Of a stretch of DNA of 64,000 nt, positions 26,181 to 35,049 are shown piece after piece (within the stretch, counting starts at the first letter, position 1; every line of letters begins with the position of its first letter). The translations under genes were made by a program, and so were the position numbers. The DNA is from Porticoccus sp002341315 (GTDB lineage Bacteria > Pseudomonadota > Gammaproteobacteria > Pseudomonadales > Porticoccaceae), in the NCBI RefSeq assembly GCF_047634355.1, contig NZ_JBLIAL010000002.1. One strand, given 5' to 3'. The notes under the pieces are model-generated. The model saw only the letters and a program-made list of their open reading frames with translations, searched no databases and was not told the origin of the DNA.

Positions 26181-26633
26181 ATGACGGAAAAACTGACTCG
26201 TTCCGGAGCCCGAAATATCTTCTTTGGCGGTTCGCTATTCTTTTTTATCGTCTTCGCCGCTCTGACTGTCCACAGCCATTTTTACATGGTGAATATTTCT
26301 ACCGACAAAGAAGGGTTGACGGAGTCTGTCAAGCTGGGCAAACACGTATGGGAAAAGAACAGTTGTATCAACTGCCATACCATCCTGGGGGAGGGCGCAT
26401 ACTTCGGCCCCGAACTGGGTAATGTCTGGCATCGCTATGGCGGCAGGAAAAATCCGGAGGCGGCCCGGGCCGGTATTAAGGGCTGGATCAAAGCACAGCC
26501 TCTGAACGTTGAGGGGCGGCGAAAAATGCCTGCCTTCGATCTTAGCGAGCCAGAACTTGATGCCCTGGTGGATTTTTTCCGCTGGACAGACGATATCGAT
26601 ACCCAGGGTTGGCCACCTCATCCCTCCGGTTGA
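26181..26633 (+). CDS. norC: Nitric oxide reductase cytochrome c subunit NorC
   Basis: 150-residue membrane-anchored c-type cytochrome that passes electrons to NorB. One N-terminal helix (about 14-36) is followed by the heme c site CINCH (62-66) in NSCINCHTILGEGAYFGPEL, which is diagnostic for NorC. C-terminal KMPAFDLSEPELDALVDFFRW carries the axial methionine. The ATG at 26181 is selected by a GGAGAGG at 26169-26175; the ATG six codons upstream has no such site. norB follows after 90 bp. Confidence 0.93.
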   Translation: MTEKLTRSGARNIFFGGSLFFFIVFAALTVHSHFYMVNISTDKEGLTESVKLGKHVWEKNSCINCHTILGEGAYFGPELGNVWHRYGGRKNPEAARAGIKGWIKAQPLNVEGRRKMPAFDLSEPELDALVDFFRWTDDIDTQGWPPHPSG

Positions 26634-26723
26634 TGTGTTCACCGGGGACCACAAATAGGATCGCCCCAATACCAAAAGTCTGTCGAAAGCCCCGAGATAA
26701 TAATTAAAAGGAGATATTTGACG

Positions 26724-28061
26724 ATGAAATACGAAACCCAGAAGGTGGCTCTCCCGTTTTTCATGGTCGCGATGGCGCTGTTTGTGCTACAGGTGGTGTT
26801 TGGCCTGTTGGCGGCTACTGTCTATGTCCTGCCCGAGTTCATGACTGAGGCCATGCCGTTCCACATCATGCGCATGAGTCACACCAATCTGCTGATCGTA
26901 TGGTTGTTGATGGGTTTTATGGGGTGCACCTACTACCTGATGCCGGAGGAGGCGGAAACGGATATTCACAGCCCCAAACTGGCCTACCTGCAGCTTGCCC
27001 TGTTTGCCGTGGCCGGTGCCGGTTCGCTCATTAGTTATCAGTTTGGTATCCATGAGGGCCGGGAGTTTCTGGAACAACCCCTCTGGGCGAAAATCCTGAT
27101 TACCGTCTCCTTTTTGATCTTTCTCTACAACACCAGCATCACCCTCTACAAGGGCCGCCGAACGGCAATCAATATGGTGTTGATGTTGGGACTGTGGCTG
27201 GCCGCAATATTTTGGTTGTTCGCCTTTTACAATCCAGCCAATCTGGCCGTGGACAAGCTTTACTGGTGGTGGGTCGTCCATGTCTGGGTTGAGGGTGTCT
27301 GGGAATTGATCATGGGGTCACTGCTGGCCTATCTGTTGATCAAGATGACCGGTGTCGACCGCGAAATCATTGAGAAGTGGCTGTACGTGATTATTGGACT
27401 GGCCCTGTTTTCCGGTCTCCTGGGGACCGGTCACCATTACTACTGGATTGGCGCCCCTTGGTACTGGCAGCCGATCGGCAGTATTTTCTCCACCCTTGAA
27501 GTGCTGCCTTTCTTTGCCATGGTGTTGTTTGCCTTCTACATGTTCTGGAAGGGACGTCGCAACCATCCCAATAAGGCCGCCATGCTCTGGACTCTGGGTA
27601 GTGCCACAGTGGCGTTCTTCGGGGCAGGTGTCTGGGGTTTCATGCACACTCTGTCCTTCGTCAATTATTACACCCACGGCACCCAGGTTACGGCCGCCCA
27701 CGGTCACCTGGCTTTCTACGGTGCCTATGTGATGATGGTGCTGGCCGTCATCACTTACGCCATGCCTCAGTTGCGCAGGATGCAGCCGTATAATCAGATC
27801 CTCAATATGTGGAGCTTCTGGATAATGACATCCGCCATGTGCTTCATGACATTCACTCTGACGTTTGCCGGCGTGGTGCAGACCCATCTGCAAAGAGTCA
27901 TGGGAATGAACTACATGGAGGTACAGTCCCAGTTGGGGCTGTTCTACGCCATGCGTCTGGGGGCGGGCGTGGTAGTGGCCGTGGCTGCACTGTTGTTCCT
28001 TTATGCCACCTTCGGGCCAGCCCGGGAGCAGGTTGCCGACACGCCGACAGAACCCGTCTGA
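26724..28061 (+). CDS. norB: Nitric oxide reductase catalytic subunit NorB
   Basis: 445-residue, 12-helix heme-copper oxidase superfamily enzyme that reduces 2 NO to N2O at a heme b3/non-heme iron centre. Family histidines and glutamates are visible in FHIMRMSHTNLLIVWLLMGFMG, WWVVHVWVEGVWELI (catalytic His/Glu) and GTGHHYYWIG. It is the short cNOR form that needs NorC, not the quinol-dependent qNor. The ATG at 26724 is preferred over the TTG at 26718 because AAAAGGAG at 26706-26713 is then ten bases away. It probably serves NO respiration or detoxification; no nir or nos genes are nearby. Confidence 0.95.
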   Translation: MKYETQKVALPFFMVAMALFVLQVVFGLLAATVYVLPEFMTEAMPFHIMRMSHTNLLIVWLLMGFMGCTYYLMPEEAETDIHSPKLAYLQLALFAVAGAGSLISYQFGIHEGREFLEQPLWAKILITVSFLIFLYNTSITLYKGRRTAINMVLMLGLWLAAIFWLFAFYNPANLAVDKLYWWWVVHVWVEGVWELIMGSLLAYLLIKMTGVDREIIEKWLYVIIGLALFSGLLGTGHHYYWIGAPWYWQPIGSIFSTLEVLPFFAMVLFAFYMFWKGRRNHPNKAAMLWTLGSATVAFFGAGVWGFMHTLSFVNYYTHGTQVTAAHGHLAFYGAYVMMVLAVITYAMPQLRRMQPYNQILNMWSFWIMTSAMCFMTFTLTFAGVVQTHLQRVMGMNYMEVQSQLGLFYAMRLGAGVVVAVAALLFLYATFGPAREQVADTPTEPV

Positions 28062-28129
28062 ATACAATAGCAGCCTTGAAAGGCGCTATTGCCTGTCGGT
28101 GGTGACGTCGTTATCAATCGGGAAAAAAC

Positions 28130-28948
28130 ATGTCCGACTCTGCTGAATCTGTTTCCCATTCCGGTGGGAATCTACCCTTCTATCGCCCCGTTGGAGACGA
28201 GTGTGAGTTGTTTCGTCACGCCTGGGAGCACCGGTTGCCGCTGTTACTGAAGGGGCCCACGGGTTGCGGCAAGACCCGGTTCGTCCACCATATGGCGGCC
28301 AAACTAAACAGGCCTTTGTTTACCGTGTCCTGTCACGACGACCTGACTGCTGCAGATCTCACCGGTCGCTATCTGCTGCGTGGTGGCGAGACCCAGTGGG
28401 TGGATGGTCCCCTGACCCGGGCCGTCCGGGAAGGCGGTATCTGCTATCTGGATGAGGTGGTGGAGGCGCGCAAGGATGTCACCGTGGTTCTGCATCCGCT
28501 GACGGACGACCGCCGTGCGCTGCCTCTGGAACGCACGGGTGAACTGTTGCAGGCACCTCCGGATTTCATGCTGGTGGTGTCCTATAATCCCGGCTATCAG
28601 CATATTCTAAAATCCCTCAAGCCCAGTACCCGTCAGCGCTTTGTCGCACTCAGTTTTGATTTTCCACCGCCCGTCCTGGAGCGGGATATCGTTGCTAGGG
28701 AGAGTGGTTTGGCGGCCGATCAGTGCACGGCACTGGTGAATCTGGCGGTCCGCCTGCGGACGCTAAAAGGGCAGGATCTGGAAGAGACTGTTTCTACCCG
28801 CCTGCTGATCTACTGCGCCACACTGATGGCGGCCGGAATGCCGACACTGCAGGCGGCCCGTGCCACCCTGGTGGAACCACTGAGCGATGACCTTGATATT
28901 CAGGACGGGTTGCTTGAGGCCATCCGCGCCACCTTCGGCAATGAATGA
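28130..28948 (+). CDS. norQ: NorQ, MoxR-type AAA+ ATPase for NO reductase activation
   Basis: 272 residues. Walker A GPTGCGKT (42-49), Walker B-like GICYLDEVVEARKDV and sensor region VVSYNPGYQHILKSLKPSTRQRFVAL identify a MoxR/CbbQ/NorQ ATPase. With NorD it inserts or activates the non-heme iron of cNOR. The stop overlaps the start of norD by four bases (ATGA), a coupling expected for an ATPase and its von Willebrand-domain partner. Confidence 0.92.
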   Translation: MSDSAESVSHSGGNLPFYRPVGDECELFRHAWEHRLPLLLKGPTGCGKTRFVHHMAAKLNRPLFTVSCHDDLTAADLTGRYLLRGGETQWVDGPLTRAVREGGICYLDEVVEARKDVTVVLHPLTDDRRALPLERTGELLQAPPDFMLVVSYNPGYQHILKSLKPSTRQRFVALSFDFPPPVLERDIVARESGLAADQCTALVNLAVRLRTLKGQDLEETVSTRLLIYCATLMAAGMPTLQAARATLVEPLSDDLDIQDGLLEAIRATFGNE

Positions 28949-30891
28949 TGAGCCGTCGAGGTCTGCTGGAGTTTCTGGAGCTGGAAGAGTGGGTAGGGCA
29001 ACGCTGGCACCGCTGGGCTTCCCGGGCAGCCAGTTATCCCCATTATCCGGAGGCAATGGTCAGGTTCCGGGAGCTGGAGAAGAGTCTGGCGGTTTTTTTT
29101 CGCCTTAGCGGTGGAGACCCGGGTCTTGAGCTCAGCGTCATATCTGCCCGGACGTCCGGACATCGACTCCGCTGGCGGCAGCGCCTGGGGTTCGACGAAG
29201 AGCTCCTGGATCTGGCTCGGGTGGACGAACAACATCTGTTGTTGCCGCCACACATCGACCTGCTTCCCGACCGGGACCTCAATCGTGATCTGTATTTCTG
29301 GCTGGCTGCTTACCTGGCTTGTGCCCGGTCACTTCCGTCTGAGCCGGACTTATTGCGCCGGGATATCCTCGCCCTCCGGGAAGTGCGGCGCAGCAGTACT
29401 ACGGTGCTCGCATATTATCCGGGCCTGGGCACTCGCCATGACCGACTGTGCTCAGCTCTACTGGCGCTTCGCCCCAGGCGGAAGCTGCCGCGTATGGAGG
29501 CAGCACTGGAGGCAGTGATCCGTCGATTGCTTGGCGACTCGATGCCGCTGGGCGGGGTTGCCAAAGATCTCTATTCTGCTGTTCTCGACGATAGGCCGCC
29601 GGACGAGTGGCATGCACCGAAAGGCTACCGACCGCCGTTGCCAGTACCCCTTTGGGGAGAAGCCGTGATGATGGGAACAGTGCCCCGCGCGCATGGGGAA
29701 CAGGAAGACGTTGCTGACGACAGTGCCACTCAGACGGGGCCAGAGGGGCGTCGCAAGGCCAGCCGTCGCCGTCAAACGGAGAGTGAGCGGGACGATCCGC
29801 TGGTGTTCAACCGCTTCGAGAAAATGCTTTCCATCGCCGAGATGGTGAACCTGAATCGTCTGGTGGACGATGAGGAGGACGAGGATGCTCACAAGTCCGC
29901 CGAACAGCTGGATGAGATCACCGTCAGTCCCCACCGCAAAAAAGCCGCCGCCAAAATCAGGATGGAGCTGGACCTGCCTCCAGACGCTGCCGCCGGTGCT
30001 CCGCTGTCGGGAATATACCGATACCCGGAGTGGGACTACCGCAAAGGTCGTTACCTACCGGAGCACTGCCAGGTGCTTGTCGAGCCCTACCGTGAGGCAG
30101 AGCAGATCATGCCACAGGACGAAGCGACCCGGCGCAGGATCCTGAGTGTGCGGCGCCAGTTTGAGGCGCTGCGCCCGGGCCGTGAGGTGCTGCGAGGCCA
30201 ATTGGAGGGGACGGAGCTGGATATGGATGCTGTCGTCCGCGCCCACTGCGACTTGGCGGCCACCGGCACAGCCAGTGACGGTCTTTACCTCGCTTCACTG
30301 CCACGTACCCGGGATCTGGCGGTGGATATTCTGGTGGATGTCTCCCTGTCCACGGATGCCTGGCTGGAGGACCGGCGGGTGATCGATGTGGCCAGGGAGG
30401 CACTGTTGGCTCTGGCCCACGGCCTTGCCCTGTCCGGCGACGACTACGCCATCCACTGTTTTACTTCCCGGCGACGAGAGCAGGTCTGGGTGAGCACCCT
30501 AAAGTCCTTTGACGAGGTCATGGAGGAGCGGGTGGAGCGACGAATCCAGGCTCTGCAGCCGGGCCACTATACCCGTATGGGGCCAGCCATTCGTCATTGC
30601 ACAGAACTTCTGGCACAGCGCCCCCAGCGGCACCGACTCTTGCTGATGCTCAGCGACGGCAAGCCCAATGACACAGACTATTACGAAGGCCGTTATGCTA
30701 TTGAGGATACCCGCAGGGCGATTCTGGACGCCCGGCACCGGGAGGTGCAGGTGTTCGCCGTCACTGTGGACAGAGAGGCGGAGGCCTATCTGCCCCGTCT
30801 GTTCGGTCGAGGAGGTTGGGCTATGGTGAGTCGGCCCGAACATCTGCCCCAGGCTTTGCCCGCCATCTATCGGCGGGTTACTTCGCGCTGA
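28945..30891 (+). CDS. norD: NorD, von Willebrand factor A-domain protein for NO reductase assembly
   Basis: 648 residues. The C-terminal VWA domain (about 455-640) has the MIDAS motif DVSLS near residue 463 and LMLSDGKPNDTDYY. The N-terminal part is helical, with an acidic linker around 310 (DDEEDEDAH). It partners with NorQ to activate NorBC. The gene ends one base before the stop of the opposite-strand membrane protein gene, so the two converge with essentially no spacer. Confidence 0.9.
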   Translation: MMSRRGLLEFLELEEWVGQRWHRWASRAASYPHYPEAMVRFRELEKSLAVFFRLSGGDPGLELSVISARTSGHRLRWRQRLGFDEELLDLARVDEQHLLLPPHIDLLPDRDLNRDLYFWLAAYLACARSLPSEPDLLRRDILALREVRRSSTTVLAYYPGLGTRHDRLCSALLALRPRRKLPRMEAALEAVIRRLLGDSMPLGGVAKDLYSAVLDDRPPDEWHAPKGYRPPLPVPLWGEAVMMGTVPRAHGEQEDVADDSATQTGPEGRRKASRRRQTESERDDPLVFNRFEKMLSIAEMVNLNRLVDDEEDEDAHKSAEQLDEITVSPHRKKAAAKIRMELDLPPDAAAGAPLSGIYRYPEWDYRKGRYLPEHCQVLVEPYREAEQIMPQDEATRRRILSVRRQFEALRPGREVLRGQLEGTELDMDAVVRAHCDLAATGTASDGLYLASLPRTRDLAVDILVDVSLSTDAWLEDRRVIDVAREALLALAHGLALSGDDYAIHCFTSRRREQVWVSTLKSFDEVMEERVERRIQALQPGHYTRMGPAIRHCTELLAQRPQRHRLLLMLSDGKPNDTDYYEGRYAIEDTRRAILDARHREVQVFAVTVDREAEAYLPRLFGRGGWAMVSRPEHLPQALPAIYRRVTSR

Positions 30892-31305
30892 TCACTTCTT
30901 GGATGAGTGCAGGCCAAAGAGCGGGCTGTTTGGAGCATCCATTGGCAGATTGGCGGTTAGCCGGTGAATGCCAATGGCGCAGCGCCCCACCAGCCAGATC
31001 AACAGGGCAGTAAAGAACAGATACCCGAAAATCCAGGCAGTAACCGGAGGTGCACCCAGGTAGCCGAGTCCCTGCCAGGAAGCGAAAGCCAGCGCACAGG
31101 CCATCAGGCCGATCCAGAACGTCCGCGCCTGAAAGTGGAGATGGCTGGCCACCCAGGGGGCGCTGCCGGGACATCGCCAATGGGCCAGAATTGCAGCTAC
31201 CGGAGCCGTCACCACTGTCATGATGCTGCCCAGCAGCAGCCCGTAGATCACTATTGCCCAGCCCCGGCCGTTGGCGTCCTTGGTCTGTGATACATTCATT
31301 GTCAT
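30892..31305 (-). CDS. Small membrane protein of the nor region (DUF4870/Tic20-like appearance)
   Basis: 137 residues with three to four hydrophobic helices (about 18-40, 64-82, 88-110). ASHLHFQARTFWIGLMAC resembles the segment between helices in DUF4870-type proteins, which is my only basis for the family suggestion. It is transcribed toward norD from inside the repeat-bounded segment, so it arrived with or was captured by the nor module. An alternative start two codons further in (M3) is equally possible. Function unknown; a link to NO reductase is only positional. Confidence 0.6.
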   Translation of the reverse strand: MTMNVSQTKDANGRGWAIVIYGLLLGSIMTVVTAPVAAILAHWRCPGSAPWVASHLHFQARTFWIGLMACALAFASWQGLGYLGAPPVTAWIFGYLFFTALLIWLVGRCAIGIHRLTANLPMDAPNSPLFGLHSSKK

Positions 31306-31342
31306 GGCGTAACCTTGGCCAGTGGTTGAAAAGAACTCTCAG

Positions 31343-31416
31343 GACAGCCCTGGGATCGTGAATGCCCCTAGAATGAGGATAACGACGAAATGATGACGTA
31401 CTGGGAATGTATTCAC
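31343..31416 (-). pseudogene. 5' fragment of the MltB-type transglycosylase gene (duplication remnant)
   Basis: Reading leftward from 31416 the fragment encodes the start codon and ~24 residues of the transglycosylase signal region (MNTFPVRHHFVVILILG) and then stops matching at the repeat edge. Two neighbouring substitutions change Leu-Ala to Phe-Thr relative to the intact gene. It has no catalytic domain and is a non-functional remnant. Confidence 0.8.
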
Positions 31417-31624
31417 GTTTTGGTTCTCAGGTGGCGGTTAGGGCACATTGCTTCTCATTATCTGCTGGCATTCCCGACAGCATAGACCGGTAGTCCCGCG
31501 AGCGCCGATCCATGCCCGATTGCAGCCGCCGTGAAGTATAAATAGGAGTAATCGTTACGATCTGCACTGGTTTTTTACCCTGATTGAAATGCCAGAAAAA
31601 CTGATCAACATACATTATCACTGC
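31343..31624. repeat. Right copy of the ~280-bp direct repeat flanking the nor cluster
   Basis: Same orientation as the copy at 25551-25830 and offset by 5,792 bases up to a 2-bp insertion near 31575. Left edge is sharp: the base before GACAGCCC differs in context from the other copy. It separates the nor module from the EAL-HDOD gene. See the left copy for identity. Confidence 0.9.
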
Positions 31625-31953
31625 CTGAATCAGCCTAGCAAAATAAGATGGATGCTAACTAGTGCTAAGTGGCAACCAGCATAGATTGTACATATGGCAT
31701 CCTATACAGGCGATTGACCTACAAGATCAACTGTTTCACCAAAGAGACCTCGGATTATTGTTGTGGAAGCAGGGAGTGTTGAAGTGGTGGCCATTAACAA
31801 CAAAGTTGCATGTGGACCTGAATAAAAAGGCATTTATTTTTTGTCATTTTACGTTTGCCAAAATCTTCATAACTCAGTCTCGGGATTGGCCATTTTAAAA
31901 GTAGGTATTTTAAAAAATGGATAGTAAAATCATGAGAAAACAGGAAACAGTAG
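31625..31953. other. AT-rich region upstream of the EAL-HDOD gene
   Basis: 329 bp. It contains a 78-codon frame (31662-31898) with a GTG start and no family resemblance, which I do not accept as a gene. Base composition is lower in GC than the surrounding operons. The inverted repeat at 31890-31920 is the only structured element. Confidence 0.35.
31890..31920. repeat. AT-rich inverted repeat before the EAL-HDOD gene
   Basis: CCATTTTAAAA (31890-31900) is mirrored by TTTTAAAAAATGG (31908-31920) with two extra adenines, around a 7-base loop. It ends 33 bp before the ATG, a suitable position for an operator, or it could form a weak hairpin in the leader. Confidence 0.4.
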
Positions 31954-33150
31954 ATGACAAATATAGTTGTCGGACGTCAGGAAATTCTTGATTCAAACAT
32001 GTCAATTCACGCCTATGAGCTTTTGTTCAGAGGTCAGGATTTTGACCTGAGCAGCAAGGATGGTTCAAGCGAGGCCACCAATCAGATAATTACGGACACT
32101 ATTCTTGAAATCGGACTTAATAACGTAGTTGGTAACTCAAAAGCATTTATTAATTTTACCGCCCAAAATCTGTTGGAAAAAATACCACTTTATTTACCCA
32201 AGGATCGCATCGTTATCGAGGTTCTGGAAAGTGTGGCAGTTGATTTGCGAATAATCAGCGCGCTTAAAGAGCTTTCTAACGAAGGGTACACCCTTGCATT
32301 GGATGACTTCCAGATGAGTTCAGAATGGCGCCCACTTCTGGAGTTCGCTCATATTGTGAAACTCGATGTGCTAGCCAACCCACTACAGGAAACTCTGGAT
32401 CTAATTAAAGAGCTCAAACCGTACAACCTGACCATTTTGGCCGAGAAGGTTGAAACTCATGAGATGTTTGAGTTGTTTCGTGATGCAGGTTGTGAGCTGT
32501 TTCAGGGCTTTTTCTTCAGTAAGCCAAATACTGTTAAAGGCCGGCGAGTAGGCGTTAATCATCTCGCTGCGGTGAAGCTGTTAACACTGGTAAATGACCC
32601 TGATGTTACTTTTTCGGAGCTTGCCTCAATCGTTTCTCAAGATGCTGGTTTAAGTTATAAATTGCTTCGTTATATTAATTCCGCATTTTTTGGCCTGCGA
32701 AATAAAATGGAGTCCATAACACACGCTGTATCTTATCTGGGCCTGAACGAAGTAAGACGTTGGGTCAACGTTTTGACATTAGCTACATTGTCAGGCAAGC
32801 CCGGTGCCAGTTTCCAGCAAGCGCTGATCCGGGGAAAAATGTGCGAATTGACTGCGCTTCAGTGCGGAGAGCAGGCGGGAAATCTATTTCTGATAGGAAT
32901 GTTGTCTTCTCTTGATAGTATGTTGGATATCCCCCTGGCGGAAGCATTGGAGCAGATGCCAATTGGTGAGCAAATGCGACAGGCGATTCTTTTCCAGGAA
33001 GGTCCTGCTGGAGATATCCTTAATGATGTTCTCTCTTATGAACGCTGGGAATTGGCACATGAAAACTTAACCTGCCTAAGCCCGGAAGAACTTGGCAGCC
33101 TGTATTTGAAAAGTATCGAATGGGCCAAAGACGCCTTTGGTCAACTATAA
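31954..33150 (+). CDS. EAL-HDOD signalling protein
   Basis: 398 residues. Residues ~1-205 are an EAL-type domain of the YuxH class: YELLFRGQ at 22-29 stands where the catalytic E-A-L lies, and DDFQM and LAEKVET follow. Catalysis is doubtful because the EAL and metal-binding motifs are altered (ELL instead of EAL). Residues ~206-390 are an HDOD domain (VSQDAGLSYKLLRYINSAFFG, then SYLGLNEVRRWVNVLTLA). Such proteins act in c-di-GMP-linked regulation without hydrolysis. Its codons and flanks are AT-richer than most of the window, which hints at a different origin. A GGDEF gene lies downstream on the same strand. Confidence 0.85.
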   Translation: MTNIVVGRQEILDSNMSIHAYELLFRGQDFDLSSKDGSSEATNQIITDTILEIGLNNVVGNSKAFINFTAQNLLEKIPLYLPKDRIVIEVLESVAVDLRIISALKELSNEGYTLALDDFQMSSEWRPLLEFAHIVKLDVLANPLQETLDLIKELKPYNLTILAEKVETHEMFELFRDAGCELFQGFFFSKPNTVKGRRVGVNHLAAVKLLTLVNDPDVTFSELASIVSQDAGLSYKLLRYINSAFFGLRNKMESITHAVSYLGLNEVRRWVNVLTLATLSGKPGASFQQALIRGKMCELTALQCGEQAGNLFLIGMLSSLDSMLDIPLAEALEQMPIGEQMRQAILFQEGPAGDILNDVLSYERWELAHENLTCLSPEELGSLYLKSIEWAKDAFGQL

Positions 33151-33564
33151 ATACCGAGCAGACATATTGCTGGTTTAATATAAAAAATCAGCTGTTTTAT
33201 GTGCTGATATGTGGGAACGATCATCAGGTTTTTAGCTCCCTGGTATTGGTAGATATCCTTCGCCTCAACAGCGTGTTTGTTTTCCCCGACTCGGTATGAA
33301 CCGGGTTTGGAGAGTGCTTATCAGCTTGATCGCAGGTTCAGGTTAACGGCCAGATGTAGAGCGGAACAGAATAATCTGGGCAATCTGGGGTGTTATCTCG
33401 TCCTCAGGGTAAATAAATCGGGAAACCAGCCAACTTGAACCTCCGTTATTCTACAAACCAGACATGTTTGTGCCGGTTAATAGTAATTGAGATAATAACA
33501 AACTACTTGTGCGCTATGCCTCAGAAGCAAGCCGCCTGTCATCAGTCAGGATCAACTCCCATTT
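33151..33564. other. Intergenic region between EAL-HDOD and GGDEF genes
   Basis: 414 bp with no credible reading frame, no RNA gene recognised and no T-tailed hairpin. The spacing makes it likely that the downstream diguanylate cyclase has its own promoter, but no clear -35/-10 pair is visible. Confidence 0.35.
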
Positions 33565-35049
33565 ATGACGGATTTAAACACCAGTAGGTTTGCCAGGCGG
33601 GCAGACCATTTTCGTGAATTTCACCGGCTCAGCTTGAGCCGATATCATTCCTACAGCGAGCTCTACGCTGATTATCTTAAAACGGCGATGCGCTTATTCG
33701 ATATGCCGACGGGTATTGTCAGTCGAATCCGCGGTGATCAATATACGATTCTTGCTATTGAACCCGGTACCACGGGCTTGATCACCGGAGATACCCTGCC
33801 ACTCGGTGAGACCTATTGCTCGGTAGTCGTCAGCAAAGACTCGACCATGGCGGTCACCCATGCAGCAGAGGATGTTGCTTTCTACGGCCATCCGGCTTAC
33901 CGACAGATGCAACTGGAGGCTTACCTTGCCACGCCTATTCACGTTAATGGAGGAATTCATGGCACCCTGAATTTCACAGCGCCAGAAGTCCGAGAGCACC
34001 CTTTTGATGACATTGATATAGAACTCATTGAACTCATGGCTGGGCGAATCGGTCAGGTCATTGAGCAGCATCAGGTCGATCGTGAGAGACGGGAAGCTGT
34101 CAAACGGTTGCGTGACAACATCAGGCTGTTTGAGAGTGCGTTCGAATATGCCCCGATCGGGATGGCTTTGGTGAGCCCTGAGGGCCGCTGGTTAAGGGTC
34201 AATCGTGCGATTAGCAAAATTTTAGGTTATACGGCAACCGAATTGTTGGCTATTGATTTTCAGGCCATCACTCATCCGGATGACCTGGATACAGACTTGA
34301 AGCTTCTGTGTGAAATACTGGCGGGTGAGCGTGACACATATCGGATGGAGAAGCGGTATTTTCATAAGGATGGGCGTGAGATTTGGGTCCTTCTGAGTGT
34401 TTCAGTGGTTCGTGACGAGCAAGACAATCCAGAGTATTTTGTTTCACAGATTCAAGAAATCACGGCCCAGAAGCACGCAGAAGCGGAGTTGCTCTGCCGT
34501 CAAAAAGAGTTGGAGTCAGTGAATCGAAAACTAAAGCTGTTGTCCGCTACGGACCCACTGACTCAACTTGGTAATCGACGTGCACTGGATAAGCGGATGC
34601 AGGAAGAGTTACAGCGTAGTTCGCGAACTGGGGAGCCGCTGTCGTTGGTGATCGTGGATCTTGATCACTTTAAACATTATAACGATACGTACGGTCATCC
34701 CGCGGGGGATGTGGCACTCCGGAAACTGGCTATTGCTCTCAAGCAGGTGGCTCGGATAACGGACACTGTTATACGGCTAGGCGGTGAGGAGTTCTTGCTC
34801 CTGCTGCCACATACTGATGAAGCTGGTTGTTATACCGTGGCAAAGCGCCTCTCCCGGCTAGTTAGTAAACTGGATAATCTGGAGGCAGCGATTACTGTGA
34901 GCACGGGAGGAGCGACACTGATACCCGCCATAGGAACGACACATATACCCGAAGCAGACGCCCTGTTAAAGCAGGCCGATGATGCGTTGTACCGTGCCAA
35001 GCGAGAGGGAAGAAACCGCCATTGCCAGTCGCCATTACTGACCTGCTGA
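33565..35049 (+). CDS. GAF-PAS-GGDEF diguanylate cyclase
   Basis: 494 residues. A GAF domain (about 20-165; GDTLPLGETYCSVVVSKD, then HVNGGIHGTLNF) is followed by a PAS domain with PAC segment (about 185-305; FEYAPIGMALVSPEGRWLRVNRA), a short coiled linker, and a GGDEF domain. The active site GGEEF is at 406-410, and the product-inhibition I-site RITD lies five residues before it. All key features suggest an active c-di-GMP synthase responding to a GAF/PAS-bound signal. No membrane segment, so cytoplasmic. Confidence 0.92.
   Translation: MTDLNTSRFARRADHFREFHRLSLSRYHSYSELYADYLKTAMRLFDMPTGIVSRIRGDQYTILAIEPGTTGLITGDTLPLGETYCSVVVSKDSTMAVTHAAEDVAFYGHPAYRQMQLEAYLATPIHVNGGIHGTLNFTAPEVREHPFDDIDIELIELMAGRIGQVIEQHQVDRERREAVKRLRDNIRLFESAFEYAPIGMALVSPEGRWLRVNRAISKILGYTATELLAIDFQAITHPDDLDTDLKLLCEILAGERDTYRMEKRYFHKDGREIWVLLSVSVVRDEQDNPEYFVSQIQEITAQKHAEAELLCRQKELESVNRKLKLLSATDPLTQLGNRRALDKRMQEELQRSSRTGEPLSLVIVDLDHFKHYNDTYGHPAGDVALRKLAIALKQVARITDTVIRLGGEEFLLLLPHTDEAGCYTVAKRLSRLVSKLDNLEAAITVSTGGATLIPAIGTTHIPEADALLKQADDALYRAKREGRNRHCQSPLLTC

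Noticed and set aside
27318..28067. 249-codon minus-strand frame opposite norB
   Set aside because: Antisense shadow of norB with an implausible His/Gln-rich composition.
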